Shown: positions 1 through 9,359 of the stretch, piece by piece
Numbering within the stretch: position 1 is the first letter of the stretch
How the letters are laid out: every line of letters begins with the position of its first letter
NCBI RefSeq assembly: GCF_900129315.1
Contig: NZ_FQUS01000013.1
Location: forward strand, 62,001-126,000
DNA length: 64,000 bases
From: Fodinibius roseus
GTDB lineage: Bacteria; Bacteroidota; Rhodothermia; Balneolales; Balneolaceae
Reading direction: 5' to 3'
Translations under genes and position numbers: made by a program
The notes under the pieces: generated by a model
The model's database searches: none
The model's input: only the letters and a program-made list of their open reading frames with translations
Told to the model about the DNA's origin: nothing

Positions 1-422
1 AATTTGACAAAGCGTTCAGAGATGTGATGGAAGCCTGTGCCGATCGGGACACTACCTGGATCTCGGAAAAACTAATCAACTCCTATTGCACTCTCCATGA
101 GGCAGGCCACGCCCATTCGGTGAGCGTCTACAACCAGGACCGGAAACTGGTAGGGGGACAGTATGGGGTTTCGCTGGGGGCGGCATTTTTCGGCGAATCG
201 ATGTTCGGGCGGGCCAGGGAAGCTTCCAAAGTAGCGCTCTACTGGACGCACCGGGTCCTACAGCAAGGCGGGTTTGAACTTTGGGATACCCAGTTCTGGA
301 CCGAACATCTCGCCCGGTTCGGCTGCATCGAAATTTCGGCCGCCGAGTATGAAAAGCGACTGCAGGCGGCCCTCAAAAAATCAGCTGAATTCAAACCGGT
401 GGATACGGATGCCCGCAGCTAA
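1..422 (+). CDS. aat: Leucyl/phenylalanyl-tRNA--protein transferase (3' part)
   Basis: Cytoplasmic enzyme that transfers Leu or Phe from tRNA onto the N-terminal Arg/Lys of proteins, marking them for ClpS/ClpAP (N-end rule) degradation. The frame is already open at the left edge (codons from base 3 read FDKAFRDVMEACADR), so the gene begins outside the window and the GTG at 24 is not the start. Family signatures follow in order: WIS, LHEAGHAHSV, LVGGQYGVSLG, FFGESMF, ASKVAL and DTQFWTEHLARFG. About 140 of roughly 220 residues are present. The C-terminus after the EISAAEYEKRL segment is of normal length. No partner gene such as clpS is visible. Confidence 0.95.
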   Translation, partial: FDKAFRDVMEACADRDTTWISEKLINSYCTLHEAGHAHSVSVYNQDRKLVGGQYGVSLGAAFFGESMFGRAREASKVALYWTHRVLQQGGFELWDTQFWTEHLARFGCIEISAAEYEKRLQAALKKSAEFKPVDTDARS

Positions 423-679
423 ACCGGATTTCCCATCCCCGCTACTCCGAAGGAATGACCCTCTCGTGCGCCTGCATCTTTCTGAAAATTTTTATACCAA
501 TTTATGAGCAAATTACGTTTCTTACAGATAGACTTGATTTCTCACTCCCGGCTGCCGGACAAACGGTAAGGCACAATGCGGTAATCTGAGCCTTTCGCGG
601 CGATGCTTTTGGGTGGCAAGCTAAGAAATGCGGGTCATACACTGAGAAATATAACACTTATCGACCGGGTGCTATAACT

Positions 680-1429
680 ATGTTTGCTAATTTTAATGAT
701 GATATTTGGGATGAATACCAGTGGGAAGCCCATCTGAATGAGATTGCCAAGCAGAATACCCAGCTTCGAAGATTCATTGCCCCGGACGCTTCAGACAGCA
801 ATCCGCGGTGGTTAACCCTGCTCCGGGAAAACAGTGATGAATGGGAAGCGGTGGATGCGTTTATCGAAGAAGAACTGCAGCTGGATGACCCCTATTTCGA
901 GGACGATGAATCGGACGAAAGCAAACTGGATGATTTCCTTTGGGATGAATGGGAAGATGAAGAACCTCCGATTGACGAGGAAGACGACTTCGATGCCGGG
1001 GAAGAATGGAAAGAACTGAGTAATGACTTTGCCTTATCCGGTAACGGTTCTATAGAGATGCTCGACATCTATAACCATTCCCGCGAGCTGGCGGTCATAA
1101 TACTGCAGTGGATCGAATACAGCAATCCCCGGTTCCTGAATAAAGATTGCACTGATTTTGTGGGCAAAGTACTGCAGATCGGAGCTAAAATCGCCGGCGG
1201 GTACGGCTTCGGATTTGAACGCGAATTTCTGGGGGGCAACATTGCATACACTAAAAAAGCCCTTTACTGTGCCAATGACGGGCTCACTATCCTGCAGCGC
1301 GACCTGAAGGACACATCGCTGATCACCAGGAAGCAATACCTGCATTTCCACGAGCGGCTTTTTACGCTTCGAAATGATATCGGCATCTACATACAGGAGC
1401 TTCGCGAACAGTTTTATACGAGCTTGTAG
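680..1429 (+). CDS. Acidic conserved hypothetical protein, 249 aa
   Basis: Not recognised. The N-terminal half is extremely acidic and tryptophan-rich (about residues 55-115 contain long Asp/Glu runs such as DDFLWDEWEDEE). The C-terminal half (about 120-249) has no charge bias and looks all-helical. It carries several Tyr/Cys residues and a short glycine-rich stretch (IAGGYGFGFE). There is no signal peptide and no clear membrane segment, so it is probably cytoplasmic. It stands alone after aat, with about 250 bp of upstream non-coding DNA. The overlapping minus-strand frame is a shadow. The strong acidity would suit a salt-adapted organism, but that is inference. Confidence 0.75.
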   Translation: MFANFNDDIWDEYQWEAHLNEIAKQNTQLRRFIAPDASDSNPRWLTLLRENSDEWEAVDAFIEEELQLDDPYFEDDESDESKLDDFLWDEWEDEEPPIDEEDDFDAGEEWKELSNDFALSGNGSIEMLDIYNHSRELAVIILQWIEYSNPRFLNKDCTDFVGKVLQIGAKIAGGYGFGFEREFLGGNIAYTKKALYCANDGLTILQRDLKDTSLITRKQYLHFHERLFTLRNDIGIYIQELREQFYTSL

Positions 1430-1445
1430 AGCGAAAGAAGTAAAG

Positions 1446-1592
1446 AGATTTTTGCAAAAGCCGTTCTTTGGGACCAATCTCTGTATTTTAGCGCATTCAA
1501 AATCCTCACATAATATCAAATGCTGCGGTTATGGTTATCAATGCGTTCAGGCTTTGATATTGATCAAGGTTCCTGGTTTTGCAAAAGTCTGG
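1446..1592 (-). repeat. Dispersed intergenic palindromic repeat, copy 1 (reverse)
   Basis: An imperfect inverted repeat between convergent genes. The outer arms are TTTTGCAAAAGCCGTT at the left and CCTGGTTTTGCAAAAG at the right. The inner segment AATGCGTTCAGGCTTTGATA matches, in reverse complement, the left arm of the copy at 50061 (ATATCAAAGCCTGA). Read on the minus strand it has the same order of blocks as the other family members (20941, 43848, 46473, 50061, 51625). It has no coding potential. Confidence 0.7.
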
Positions 1593-1622
1593 GCTCATAG
1601 AGGAATGACTGACATACGTACC

Positions 1623-2681
1623 TTACTTCCAAATAGCCACTTCGCGATGATCTTCTGAATCTGACATCCCGCGGAACATGCCCGGGGTATTCATATCCAT
1701 CAGCATATTCCCGTATCGATCGACGGCAATCATCCCGGCCTCACCGGGTTCAAGCACCTCCCTGAGCAGGTAATCCGCGGCTTCCTCAAGACTGGCGGGC
1801 TTGTGCTTCATGTAGGCGCTGACCGTATGTCCCGATACCGCCTCCATGATACGCTCGCCCCAGCCCGTCATAGACACCGCTACCACATCACTGGCATAGG
1901 TCCCGGCACCGATGACCGGCACATCGCCTACACGACCATACTTTTTATTCGTCATGCCGCCCGTGGAAGTTCCCGCCGCCAGCTTTCCCTCCTTATCCAG
2001 CGCCACGCATCCCACGGTTCCGAATTTACGATCGCCGCCTTCGGAGGGCGCCGGGGCGGGAGATCTGTCTTTATCCCCCAAGACCGACGACTGGGCCTCG
2101 TCCTCTTTGATAGCCCGCCTCCAGGCTCTGTAGCGCCGTTCGGTGTAAAAATAATCTTGGTTTACCCGTTCCACATCCCTTTCATCGGCATATCGTTCGG
2201 CTCCCTCTCCGGCAAACATCACATGCTCTGAATGCTCCATAACCATTCGGGCCAGTGAAATAGGATTTTTTACCGTTCTGATGCCGGTAACGGCCCCGGC
2301 TGTCCGGCTGTCCCCCGCCATGATCGCCGCGTCCAGCTCGTGTCCGCCATCATGGGTAAAAACCGCTCCCTTGCCCGCATTAAACCTCGGATTGTCTTCC
2401 AGGAAGGTGATGACCTGCTCAACCGCATCAAGCGAGGAGCCGCCTCCCTTGAGAATCTCCTCCCCGACCGACAGGGCTTCCCCGAGGTCCGCCCGGTACG
2501 CCTGCCGGACCGAATCGGCCATATCCTGTGAAATGACGCCCGCTCCCCCGTGAATAACGAGCGCCCAATCCTTTTGGGAAGGCTCCCCGGGAGAATGGAC
2601 CGCCTCCTGCTGTTTCGATTCCGCACACCCTGCGAGCAGGATAACCGCCCACACCCATATCCATTTTTTATTCAACATCAT
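1623..2681 (-). CDS. Isoaspartyl peptidase/L-asparaginase lipoprotein (Ntn hydrolase)
   Basis: Plant-type asparaginase family enzyme that hydrolyses L-Asn and isoaspartyl dipeptides. It starts with a lipoprotein signal (membrane segment, then LLAGC with Cys19), so the mature enzyme should be membrane-anchored in the periplasm or outer membrane. ALVIHGGAG (about 40-48) is the family N-terminal motif. NPRFNAGKGAVFT and ELDAAIM follow. The nucleophile Thr is at about 222 in GTVGCVALD, where autocleavage into alpha and beta chains is expected, and STGGMTNK and GTYA follow. The length of 352 aa is normal. It is a single-gene unit convergent with the upstream gene, with repeat copy 1 between the two stop codons. 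Confidence 0.92.
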   Translation of the reverse strand: MMLNKKWIWVWAVILLAGCAESKQQEAVHSPGEPSQKDWALVIHGGAGVISQDMADSVRQAYRADLGEALSVGEEILKGGGSSLDAVEQVITFLEDNPRFNAGKGAVFTHDGGHELDAAIMAGDSRTAGAVTGIRTVKNPISLARMVMEHSEHVMFAGEGAERYADERDVERVNQDYFYTERRYRAWRRAIKEDEAQSSVLGDKDRSPAPAPSEGGDRKFGTVGCVALDKEGKLAAGTSTGGMTNKKYGRVGDVPVIGAGTYASDVVAVSMTGWGERIMEAVSGHTVSAYMKHKPASLEEAADYLLREVLEPGEAGMIAVDRYGNMLMDMNTPGMFRGMSDSEDHREVAIWK

Positions 2682-2922
2682 ATGATTAGCTTAACATTCG
2701 TAATACGCACTTCGGTTTTAACATTATGTGATCAGCAACAAAAATATAATCCTTTAACCGACTATTCCCGTTTTCTCTTTATAAAAATTCCTCCTGGTAA
2801 ACTTTTTAAAAAAAGCTGCATGCTTTTTTCCTACCCCTGTGAGGAGGAGATCACAAGCGGGGTTGAAGAACACAGGGGGGACTATGTCAACACCTGAACC
2901 GTTCTGATTATAATAAGTACCA

Positions 2923-5430
2923 GTGCGGTTATTTCAAAGCCGCTGTTCCCCCGTCGCGGCATCAAATTATTTTGTAAGGATTGGCTTCAGGGCCGGTCTT
3001 ACTTATGTGACTATTCATCAGACATATCAATTCCCCTTTGCCTCCTATCCCGCCGTAAGACTGGCGCTTCTTTTTGCGGCGGGAATTATAATGGATTTCC
3101 ATATCGACGGCGAACCCTTCTGGTGGTTCGGCCTGTTCGGGTTCTCATCCCTGTTCTATGCGCTGTGCGAGGAGAGGCACCGGCAGACCCTGAAAACCCG
3201 GCTCTACCATGGGACGGTCGGCTTCTACCTGTGTGCGGTCGTATGCTTTGGCGGAGCCTGGCATGCCGCGTTTAATGTGCAGGATATGCCGCCCGAAGCC
3301 GAGATATTGTACAGCTATACCTGGCAGGAGCTCTCATTCAGAGGCGAAGTCTATCGCATACAGCCCACCCGCACGGGCAACTATCACATTGACGTGGCCG
3401 TGGATACCACCGTTTTTCCGAAGAAGCTGCCGTGGGTCAAATCGTATAACCTGAGAACAACCCTGAATCCCGACGAGATCCCATTCCCTGCGGACCTGAG
3501 ACTGGGCGACCGGCTCCACGTTACGGCCAGGGTCTACCCGCTGGAAGAACCCGGCAATCCCCATGAGTTTGATTACAAGAGATACCTGGCGTCAAATGAG
3601 ATCTACCTGCAAGCGGGTATCATGTCCATTGATGCTATTCACACCCCCAACCACTTTTTTAGCTGGAACAGCTTCCGCCGGGACGTACTGGATGCCATTG
3701 ATCACAATTTTAGTCCCCCCTCAGCTTCCCTGGCCAAGGCGCTGCTCATCGGCTATAAAAGCGAACTCAGGCAGGAGACAGAGGTGGCCTTCTCGCGTGC
3801 CGGTCTCTCCCATATCATGGCCGTTTCGGGCCTGCATGTGGGATTTATCCTGGCCCCGTTCTGGCTCGCCATCCCGCTGTTCTGGACCTTCCGGCACGGT
3901 AAAAAGATCGGGCTGCTGATGTTAGCGGCACTCCTGTTTTTCTATGCAGGCCTGACCGGATTTTCGGCTTCTGTCACCCGCGCCTCCCTGACCGGAGGGT
4001 TGCTGATGTACGGACGTCTTTTTCACAAGGTACGCAACTCCAAAAACCTGACGGCGGTAGCCGCCCTTCTCATCCTGGTGATGAATCCCAGCGATCTCTT
4101 TACCGTTGGGTTTCAACTTTCCTTCGGAGCGGTATATATCATCCTGCTGGCAGCGCCCGTCATTACCCAGATCCTGCCCGACCGGCTACGATTCCGCTGG
4201 TATGGAACGCCGCTGATGGTCGTGGTTATCTCCCTGATTGTTCAGGTCGGACTCTTCCCCCTGCTGGGGTACTATTTCGGGGAATTTTCTATTATTGGTC
4301 CCCTTGCCAACGCCTTTGTAGTCCCCTTTTTGGGCATTGTGGTGCCGCTGTCCCTGGCGTTGTTGCCGGTGGCCCTGGGTTGGGCCGGGGTGGCCCGGGC
4401 GCTCAACACGCCCGCTGATTATTTTTTATCCCATCTCAACCGGTTTGTTACGGTCATTGCCGGCTGGGAATGGAGCTGGATGCCGGTCCATATCGAAAGT
4501 GCCTTGCTCTTTGTGAGCTGGACATCCGCCCTGTTCTTCATTGCCTCTGTCCGTATTCCCCGCCTGCGATGGAAATGGCTCTCGATAGTACTGTTTCTTC
4601 TATGTATAAACCAGGGACAAAAACTGTGCACTAAACTTCAGCCGGCCGACCTGCAGCTTATGGTCTTTGATGTGGGACAGGGCGACGCCACGTTAATCAG
4701 GACCCCCGGCGGCAAACACTATCTTATTGATACCGGCCTTTGGCAGCCCGGCTACAACAGCGCCAGGTATATTCTTATTCCCTATTTGAGGGCGGAGGGC
4801 ATCCGCCGGCTGGAAGGTGTTTTTCTTTCCCACCCGCATGCCGATCACATCGGGGGCGTAACGGAGCTGATAAATAACATCCCCATTGATACGATTTACC
4901 ATTCGGGTTCCCCGTACGAATCCGACCTGTTTAACAACTATCGGGCGGCGGCCGCAGACAACAACATCCCTGTAAAACCGTTGGAAGCGGGACAATGGCT
5001 TATGCCGGATGCCGCCACCCGCCTCTTTGTTTATGGCCCCCAAAACCACCTGACGGCCTCATCCCCCTCCGATGTCAACAATCGTTCGCTGGTCCTTGAA
5101 CTGGTATACGGGGGGACCGAGTTTCTTTTTATGGGCGATGCTGAAAGAGCGCAGGAGCAAAGGCTGCTGGAATCGTATCCCCGCTTCCTGGAGACCGACG
5201 TACTGAAGGTAGCGCACCACGGCAGCCGAAGCAGCTCTACCGACCGCTTCCTCCGCGCTTCCCGTCCCGCTGTCGGCATTCTGTCACTGGACCTGCACAA
5301 TCGATTCGGCCACCCCCATGTAGCGGCCGTACGAAGGTTGCGAAATCATATCGAAAGCGTATATTTCACCAGTCTCGACGGAGCCATCCGGCTGACGTCC
5401 GACGGTCACCGGATCAGGGTCGGGCGCTGA
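2923..5430 (+). CDS. comEC: ComEC/Rec2-family DNA uptake channel
   Basis: Inner-membrane channel that carries single-stranded DNA into the cytoplasm during natural transformation. The N-terminal part has several membrane segments and a DUF4131-like soluble region. The central Competence domain has the typical GLSHIMAVSGLHVGFIL and TGFSASVTRASL motifs. The C-terminal metallo-beta-lactamase-like domain starts at VFDVGQGDATLIR and has the metal-site motif SHPHADHIGG and a later VAHHGSRSSS. The length of about 835 aa is normal. The start is uncertain: the GTG at 2923 gives an N-terminus unlike the family, and the in-frame GTG at 3007 just before the YPAVRLALLFAAG segment is a good alternative. 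No other competence genes are nearby. Confidence 0.93.
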   Translation: MRLFQSRCSPVAASNYFVRIGFRAGLTYVTIHQTYQFPFASYPAVRLALLFAAGIIMDFHIDGEPFWWFGLFGFSSLFYALCEERHRQTLKTRLYHGTVGFYLCAVVCFGGAWHAAFNVQDMPPEAEILYSYTWQELSFRGEVYRIQPTRTGNYHIDVAVDTTVFPKKLPWVKSYNLRTTLNPDEIPFPADLRLGDRLHVTARVYPLEEPGNPHEFDYKRYLASNEIYLQAGIMSIDAIHTPNHFFSWNSFRRDVLDAIDHNFSPPSASLAKALLIGYKSELRQETEVAFSRAGLSHIMAVSGLHVGFILAPFWLAIPLFWTFRHGKKIGLLMLAALLFFYAGLTGFSASVTRASLTGGLLMYGRLFHKVRNSKNLTAVAALLILVMNPSDLFTVGFQLSFGAVYIILLAAPVITQILPDRLRFRWYGTPLMVVVISLIVQVGLFPLLGYYFGEFSIIGPLANAFVVPFLGIVVPLSLALLPVALGWAGVARALNTPADYFLSHLNRFVTVIAGWEWSWMPVHIESALLFVSWTSALFFIASVRIPRLRWKWLSIVLFLLCINQGQKLCTKLQPADLQLMVFDVGQGDATLIRTPGGKHYLIDTGLWQPGYNSARYILIPYLRAEGIRRLEGVFLSHPHADHIGGVTELINNIPIDTIYHSGSPYESDLFNNYRAAAADNNIPVKPLEAGQWLMPDAATRLFVYGPQNHLTASSPSDVNNRSLVLELVYGGTEFLFMGDAERAQEQRLLESYPRFLETDVLKVAHHGSRSSSTDRFLRASRPAVGILSLDLHNRFGHPHVAAVRRLRNHIESVYFTSLDGAIRLTSDGHRIRVGR

Positions 5431-5755
5431 GGACTGCTCCTGCGGTGCGACGGCGGCCGGTTATGTTGTCACTTCTGCTTTTTGGCATTATGTTTGGTAT
5501 CTTGGAACTGCATACAGCGGTCCCCCCGGCTGCGCTGATTTCGATTTTTTACCGGCAGTACAAGAAAACCCGGAAGATTTCGTTTTTAAGCGGAAGCGAA
5601 CAGGGCTCCTTCATCCAGCAGTTTGATCGCGAATCTCAAAATCAGAAAAAAGAAGCAGCGCCAAAAGGGAAAAAGAGTTGGATTCTGAAGTTTAAAATAA
5701 CTTATTTATACGTTTATCTTGTAGTTTGGAAACAGATCATTCTTAAATATACTTT
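5431..5755. other. Intergenic region between comEC and xseB
   Basis: About 325 bp without a convincing gene. A 104-codon frame starting at 5445 is open, but it has no family signature and its composition shifts from G+C-rich to A/T-rich along its length. I treat it as non-coding. The last 60 bases before xseB are A+T-rich and could hold the promoter for xseB-dxs. No hairpin terminator was seen after comEC. Confidence 0.5.
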
Positions 5756-5983
5756 ATGAGCAGTGCCAACGAGAAGGAACCTTTAAGCTTTGAAGAGGCT
5801 TTATCAAGGTTAGAGACTATAGTAAATGAACTGGAAGATGAGTCGATTACGCTCGATCAGTCGATTGAACTCTATGAAGAAGGTATTGAACTGTCCCGGT
5901 TGTGTACCGAGACGCTGGAGGAGGCTGAACTCCGCATCAAAAACGTAGCGGAGCAGCAGTCCGATAATAACGATAATGAATAG
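5756..5983 (+). CDS. xseB: Exodeoxyribonuclease VII small subunit
   Basis: Small subunit of exonuclease VII, which degrades single-stranded DNA together with XseA. The 75-residue length and the motif order are diagnostic: SFEEALSRLETIVNELE, then the short helix LDQSIELYEEGIELS, then CTETLEEAELRI. The protein is highly acidic at its C-terminus. It lies 6 bp upstream of dxs, the pairing seen in many bacteria. The large subunit xseA is not in the window. Confidence 0.95.
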   Translation: MSSANEKEPLSFEEALSRLETIVNELEDESITLDQSIELYEEGIELSRLCTETLEEAELRIKNVAEQQSDNNDNE

Positions 5984-5989
5984 GTTTTT

Positions 5990-7912
5990 ATGGAATTTGA
6001 AAAAATAACACCTGGTCCGCTACTCGCAGACATACATTCGCCGGATGACCTGAAAAAGCTGGACCCGGAACAACTGGTGGAGGTCTGCGACGAGCTCCGG
6101 GATTTTATTATCGACACGGTTTCTATTCACGGGGGACATTTTGGCGCCAGCCTTGGCGTCGTGGAGATGACCGTCGCTTTGCATTATGTGTACAATACCC
6201 CCAAAGACCTGCTGCTCTGGGATGTCGGTCACCAGGCATACGGGCATAAAATTCTGACCGGCCGCCGCGATATTTTTCATACCAACCGGAAATACGGGGG
6301 ACTTTCCGGCTTCCCCAAGCGCTCGGAAAGTGAGTATGACACCTTTGGGGTAGGTCACTCGAGCACCTCTATTTCCGCTGCACTGGGGATGGCCGTGGCC
6401 CGCGACCTGGATCAAAGCGACAAGAAGGTGACAGCCGTTATCGGTGATGGGGCGATGACCGCCGGCCTGGCCTTTGAGGCGATGAATAACGCCGGGGCTA
6501 TGAACTCCGATGTGCTGATCATCCTCAATGACAACTGCATGTCCATTGACCCGAATGTGGGAGCGCTGAAAGAATATTTAACCGAAATCACCACCAGCAA
6601 GACGTTCAACAAGCTGCGCGACGAGATTTACGACATGCTCGGCCATTTTAAGTCCGCCGGTGAAAAGATGCGCAAGGTGGCTTCGCGGCTCGAAAAAGCG
6701 GTTACGACCGCGATTACGCCCGGGGGACTCTTCCAGGCGCTGGGCTTTAAGTACTACGGACCCGTTGACGGTCATAATGTCGACACCATGCGCCGGTACC
6801 TCGAGGATCTCAGGGACATACCGGGTCCGAAATTGTTGCACGCGGTAACGGTCAAGGGCAAGGGATTCGCCCCTGCCGAACGCGAGCAGACCAAGTGGCA
6901 CGCCCAAAGCAGTCCTTTTGACAAGATTACAGGGAAATCGCTGGATCCCGACACCAAGCCCAAACCCCCGAAATATCAGCATGTATTCGGGGAAGCGATT
7001 GTTGAGCTGGCCGATAAAGATGAGGATATCGTCGGCATCACACCCGCCATGCCGAGCGGGTCGAGCCTGTGGCCGCTGATGAACAAGTACCCCGAGCGGG
7101 CGTTTGACGTCGGCATAGCCGAGCAGCATTCCATCACCTTTGCGGCGGGCCTCGCGGCCGAGGGGAAAAAAGCGTTTGCCGCTATTTATTCGACATTTCT
7201 GCAGCGCGCCTACGACCAGGTGATCCACGACGTGGCAATCCAGAAGCTGCCCGTGATCTTTTGTATCGACCGCGCCGGACTCGTGGGCGCCGACGGCCCC
7301 ACCCACCACGGCCTGTACGATATTTCATACCTGCGCAATGTGCCGAATATGATCGTATCCTCGCCGCTTAACGAACAGGAGCTGCGCGACATGATGTACA
7401 CGGCCTCCAAATACGAGGAGGCGGCATGGGCCATCCGGTACCCGCGCGGAAGAGCAACCGGCATGAACTACCGCAGCGAATTCCGACCCATGGAAATCGG
7501 CAAAGGAGAATGCCTGCGCGAAGGCAACAATATCGCCATCCTGAGTTTTGGCCCCTTCGGCAACTATGTGACGGAGGCCGCCGATGACCTAGCCGAAATC
7601 GGCATCAAAGTAGGTCATTTCAACATGCGGTTTGCCAAGCCCCTGGATACGGAGCTGATCGACAAGGTTTGTCATACCTACGAGCATATTATCACCATTG
7701 AAGATGGCACCCGGCTGGGCGGATTCGGCAGCGCGGTGGCGGAATACCTGGCCGACAAGCCCCACCATATTCCCGTTACGATTATGGGCGTCCCCGACCG
7801 TATCGTAGAGCACGGCACGCAGGAAGAACTCCACCGGGAGGTCGGTCTCGACCCCGAAGGCATCCGGACCAAGGTTCGGGAAGTGCTGAAAAACTATTCG
7901 TTGGAAGCGTGA
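5990..7912 (+). CDS. dxs: 1-deoxy-D-xylulose-5-phosphate synthase
   Basis: Thiamin-diphosphate enzyme that condenses pyruvate and glyceraldehyde-3-phosphate, the first step of the MEP isoprenoid pathway. The 640-aa length is typical. The N-terminal ThDP half has HGGHFGASLGVVE, WDVGHQAYGHKILTGR and the cofactor motif GDGAMTAGLAFEAMNNAG. The middle domain contains the catalytic Glu region AFDVGIAEQHS and the segment AGLVGADGPTHHG. A C-terminal transketolase-like domain follows. The ATG at 5990 comes 6 bp after the xseB stop, so the two genes are probably co-transcribed. Confidence 0.97.
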   Translation: MEFEKITPGPLLADIHSPDDLKKLDPEQLVEVCDELRDFIIDTVSIHGGHFGASLGVVEMTVALHYVYNTPKDLLLWDVGHQAYGHKILTGRRDIFHTNRKYGGLSGFPKRSESEYDTFGVGHSSTSISAALGMAVARDLDQSDKKVTAVIGDGAMTAGLAFEAMNNAGAMNSDVLIILNDNCMSIDPNVGALKEYLTEITTSKTFNKLRDEIYDMLGHFKSAGEKMRKVASRLEKAVTTAITPGGLFQALGFKYYGPVDGHNVDTMRRYLEDLRDIPGPKLLHAVTVKGKGFAPAEREQTKWHAQSSPFDKITGKSLDPDTKPKPPKYQHVFGEAIVELADKDEDIVGITPAMPSGSSLWPLMNKYPERAFDVGIAEQHSITFAAGLAAEGKKAFAAIYSTFLQRAYDQVIHDVAIQKLPVIFCIDRAGLVGADGPTHHGLYDISYLRNVPNMIVSSPLNEQELRDMMYTASKYEEAAWAIRYPRGRATGMNYRSEFRPMEIGKGECLREGNNIAILSFGPFGNYVTEAADDLAEIGIKVGHFNMRFAKPLDTELIDKVCHTYEHIITIEDGTRLGGFGSAVAEYLADKPHHIPVTIMGVPDRIVEHGTQEELHREVGLDPEGIRTKVREVLKNYSLEA

Positions 7913-8077
7913 TATGGGGTGGGAATTAGTATAAGCCTCATATGCTTCTCTTCAAGTCTTTTATTATTATTGAGCTTGTCAGTCGAATAATAAATTCGGA
8001 TAATATGTCATTTTATTACTCAACATGTCCTGATCAAACAAACGGTCTCCAAAACATCAATAATCTGGGATCCGGAC

Positions 8078-8479
8078 TCACTTTTGCACAAGCTCCCAAA
8101 ACTTCCGCGGTGTGAGAATCCTTAGCTGCGGTACTTGTTTTGAAATATCCAAAAGGTCTTTATCTCCAGTAACCAGGACATACGCTTTTGCCTCTATTGC
8201 TGATTCCAATACCCACCGGTCATCTTCATCCCGGACTTTTACTTTGGAAGGGTTATCAGGCATAGGTTCTACATGATAATTGCGAAGAAATTGAAGAGTT
8301 TCGGAAACTTTTTCTTCGGGAACCTTGAGTTTTTTTGTTAATACACGGTTTAACTCTTGTAATACAAACTCTCCCGTCATTAATTGATGGTCGGCAAGTA
8401 TAACTTCAAGCAGATCCGCACATAATCCTCTTGCTGTAAATGTGCTGACCAACACATTGGTATCAGCAAAAATCTTCAT
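8078..8479 (-). CDS. PIN-domain ribonuclease toxin
   Basis: Putative toxin of a type II module, from the PIN-fold endoribonuclease family (TIGR00305-like). The N-terminal MKIFADTNVLVS contributes the first catalytic Asp. ELNRVL supplies the conserved Glu. The C-terminal segment VRDEDDRWVLESAIE and VTGDKDLL carry the remaining acidic residues, so the active site looks intact. The 133-aa length is normal. It lies 87 bp downstream of a ribbon-helix-helix gene on the same strand, which is probably its antitoxin. It is at the far, oldest end of the integron array. There is no attC between its stop codon and dxs, so this cassette may have lost its recombination site. Confidence 0.88.
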   Translation of the reverse strand: MKIFADTNVLVSTFTARGLCADLLEVILADHQLMTGEFVLQELNRVLTKKLKVPEEKVSETLQFLRNYHVEPMPDNPSKVKVRDEDDRWVLESAIEAKAYVLVTGDKDLLDISKQVPQLRILTPRKFWELVQK

Positions 8480-8566
8480 GATACACTCCTGGCTGAAAAT
8501 TGGGCGATGAGATATGTAGTGCTATTGGAGTGCACCGTGAGACTATAAAAATAAAATTTAAAATCC

Positions 8567-8785
8567 TCACGAAACTTCACGAAAAACATCTTCATCGGTT
8601 AACCATCCCTGCGCTTCTCCATAAGGCAAAAGTTCTTTACGCAGTTGTTGAAATGATTCGATAGATAACTGACGTCGCAGGGCTTCCCGAACTAATTCAC
8701 TTTTGGGGCGTCCGGTTCGTTTGGCAGCCTGCTCAAGAAGTTTTTCAAGATCCTTATCAATGCGAATGGAAAGCGTTGTCTTCAT
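8567..8785 (-). CDS. Ribbon-helix-helix (CopG-like) antitoxin
   Basis: DNA-binding antitoxin candidate of 72 aa for the PIN toxin downstream. The start MKTTLSIRIDKDLEKLLEQA is the beta-strand plus helix of the RHH fold, and GRPKSELVREALRRQL forms the second helix. A longer frame reaches 8821, but the ATG at 8785 gives the canonical RHH start and lies just downstream of an operator-like palindrome (8806-8816). The C-terminal tail (PYGEAQGWLTDEDVF) is the likely toxin-binding region. It is expected to repress its own operon, as is usual for this family. Confidence 0.85.
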   Translation of the reverse strand: MKTTLSIRIDKDLEKLLEQAAKRTGRPKSELVREALRRQLSIESFQQLRKELLPYGEAQGWLTDEDVFREVS

Positions 8786-8805
8786 AGTAGTATAATTTAA
8801 GTGCA

Positions 8806-8816
8806 TTACAATGTAA
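8806..8816 (-). promoter_or_regulatory. Operator-like palindrome before RHH antitoxin
   Basis: TTACAATGTAA is an 11-bp palindrome (5-bp arms around one base) about 20 bp upstream of the antitoxin ATG. This is where an autoregulatory RHH protein would bind. The location and symmetry are seen directly; binding is inference. Confidence 0.4.
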
Positions 8817-8859
8817 CACAATTATAACAAACGGGCAACTATATTGTTATTCAGAAGGG

Positions 8860-8988
8860 CTCTAACGACATTGCGTATAAGCTGCAGGCGTATGAACGTT
8901 GATCTCTTTACAAATGAAAGAGTAACTATAAAACCTTAAATGGGCAAGAATGGGCGAGGCAATGTAAGCTTAATACGCGGGATTGGGA
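8860..8988 (-). repeat. attC site, far left (complete but eroded)
   Basis: The left part CTCTAACGACATTGCGTAT is nearly the same as the sites at 12729 and 15336. Inner arms GCGTATAAGCT (left) and AGCTTAATACGC (right) are complementary apart from one extra base. The shared block GGGCAAGAATGGGCGAGGC also occurs, in slightly different form, in the other sites. The right core is ATTGGGA rather than GTTRRRY, which suggests mutation. The sites are read on the minus strand. Confidence 0.72.
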
Positions 8989-9359
8989 CATCGATTGGTG
9001 GGCCGGCCGGAGGTCTGGGATAGTAGCGTCATTTAAAGCTACAGCTTCTACCCACCCGCAGAAGATAAGGTCGAAAAGGTATGCAATCTGAAGTACAGCC
9101 TACGTAAGCTTTACTACTCTGGCGTAGTAGGACTTTAGCGCAGGTATCGTAATCCGTCCGGGCTTGATCACCGAAATCGGTCGTCAGTAATAGGTTAAAT
9201 AGGATTTATTGAATAGATTAAAACGAACACCTGGGTGAGGACTGCCTGCCCCGTCCTACGGGGTCTGCTTGACATTTCCCTTTTTAAAGGGAGTATACGG
9301 CGCAAACTATACACCAATTAGAATTTTGGCTAAGCTTGCGCCGTTGTGAAAAAATTAAA
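8989..9359. other. Gene-free stretch in the integron
   Basis: About 370 bp between an attC and the stop of the SDR gene, with no open frame that survives inspection. It contains a G+C-rich stem, CCCCGTCCTACGGGG at about 9251-9265. It also contains a longer stem-loop at 9296-9345, described separately. It may be a decayed cassette. I see no recognisable protein remnant. Confidence 0.4.
9296..9345 (-). repeat. Short attC-like hairpin downstream of SDR gene
   Basis: Nested inverted repeats GGCGCAA...TTGCGCC and, inside them, CCAA...TTGG, with GTTGTG just outside the right arm. The two-box layout resembles a short attC, but the left core lacks the AAC triplet. It could equally be a transcription terminator for the SDR gene. 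The call is tentative. Confidence 0.35.

Noticed and set aside
1554-1567. TTGATATTGATCAA, an exact FNR-type box
   Set aside because: It lies inside the arm of repeat copy 1, the sequence is part of the repeat's own conserved block, and it is between two convergent gene ends where a promoter is not needed.
5445-5759. 104-codon plus-strand frame before xseB
   Set aside because: No family features, composition changes along its length, and it ends in A+T-rich DNA that more likely holds the xseB promoter.
9030-9195. Possible transposase or intron remnant in the gene-free integron stretch
   Set aside because: All three plus-strand frames hit stops and none gave a recognisable motif.
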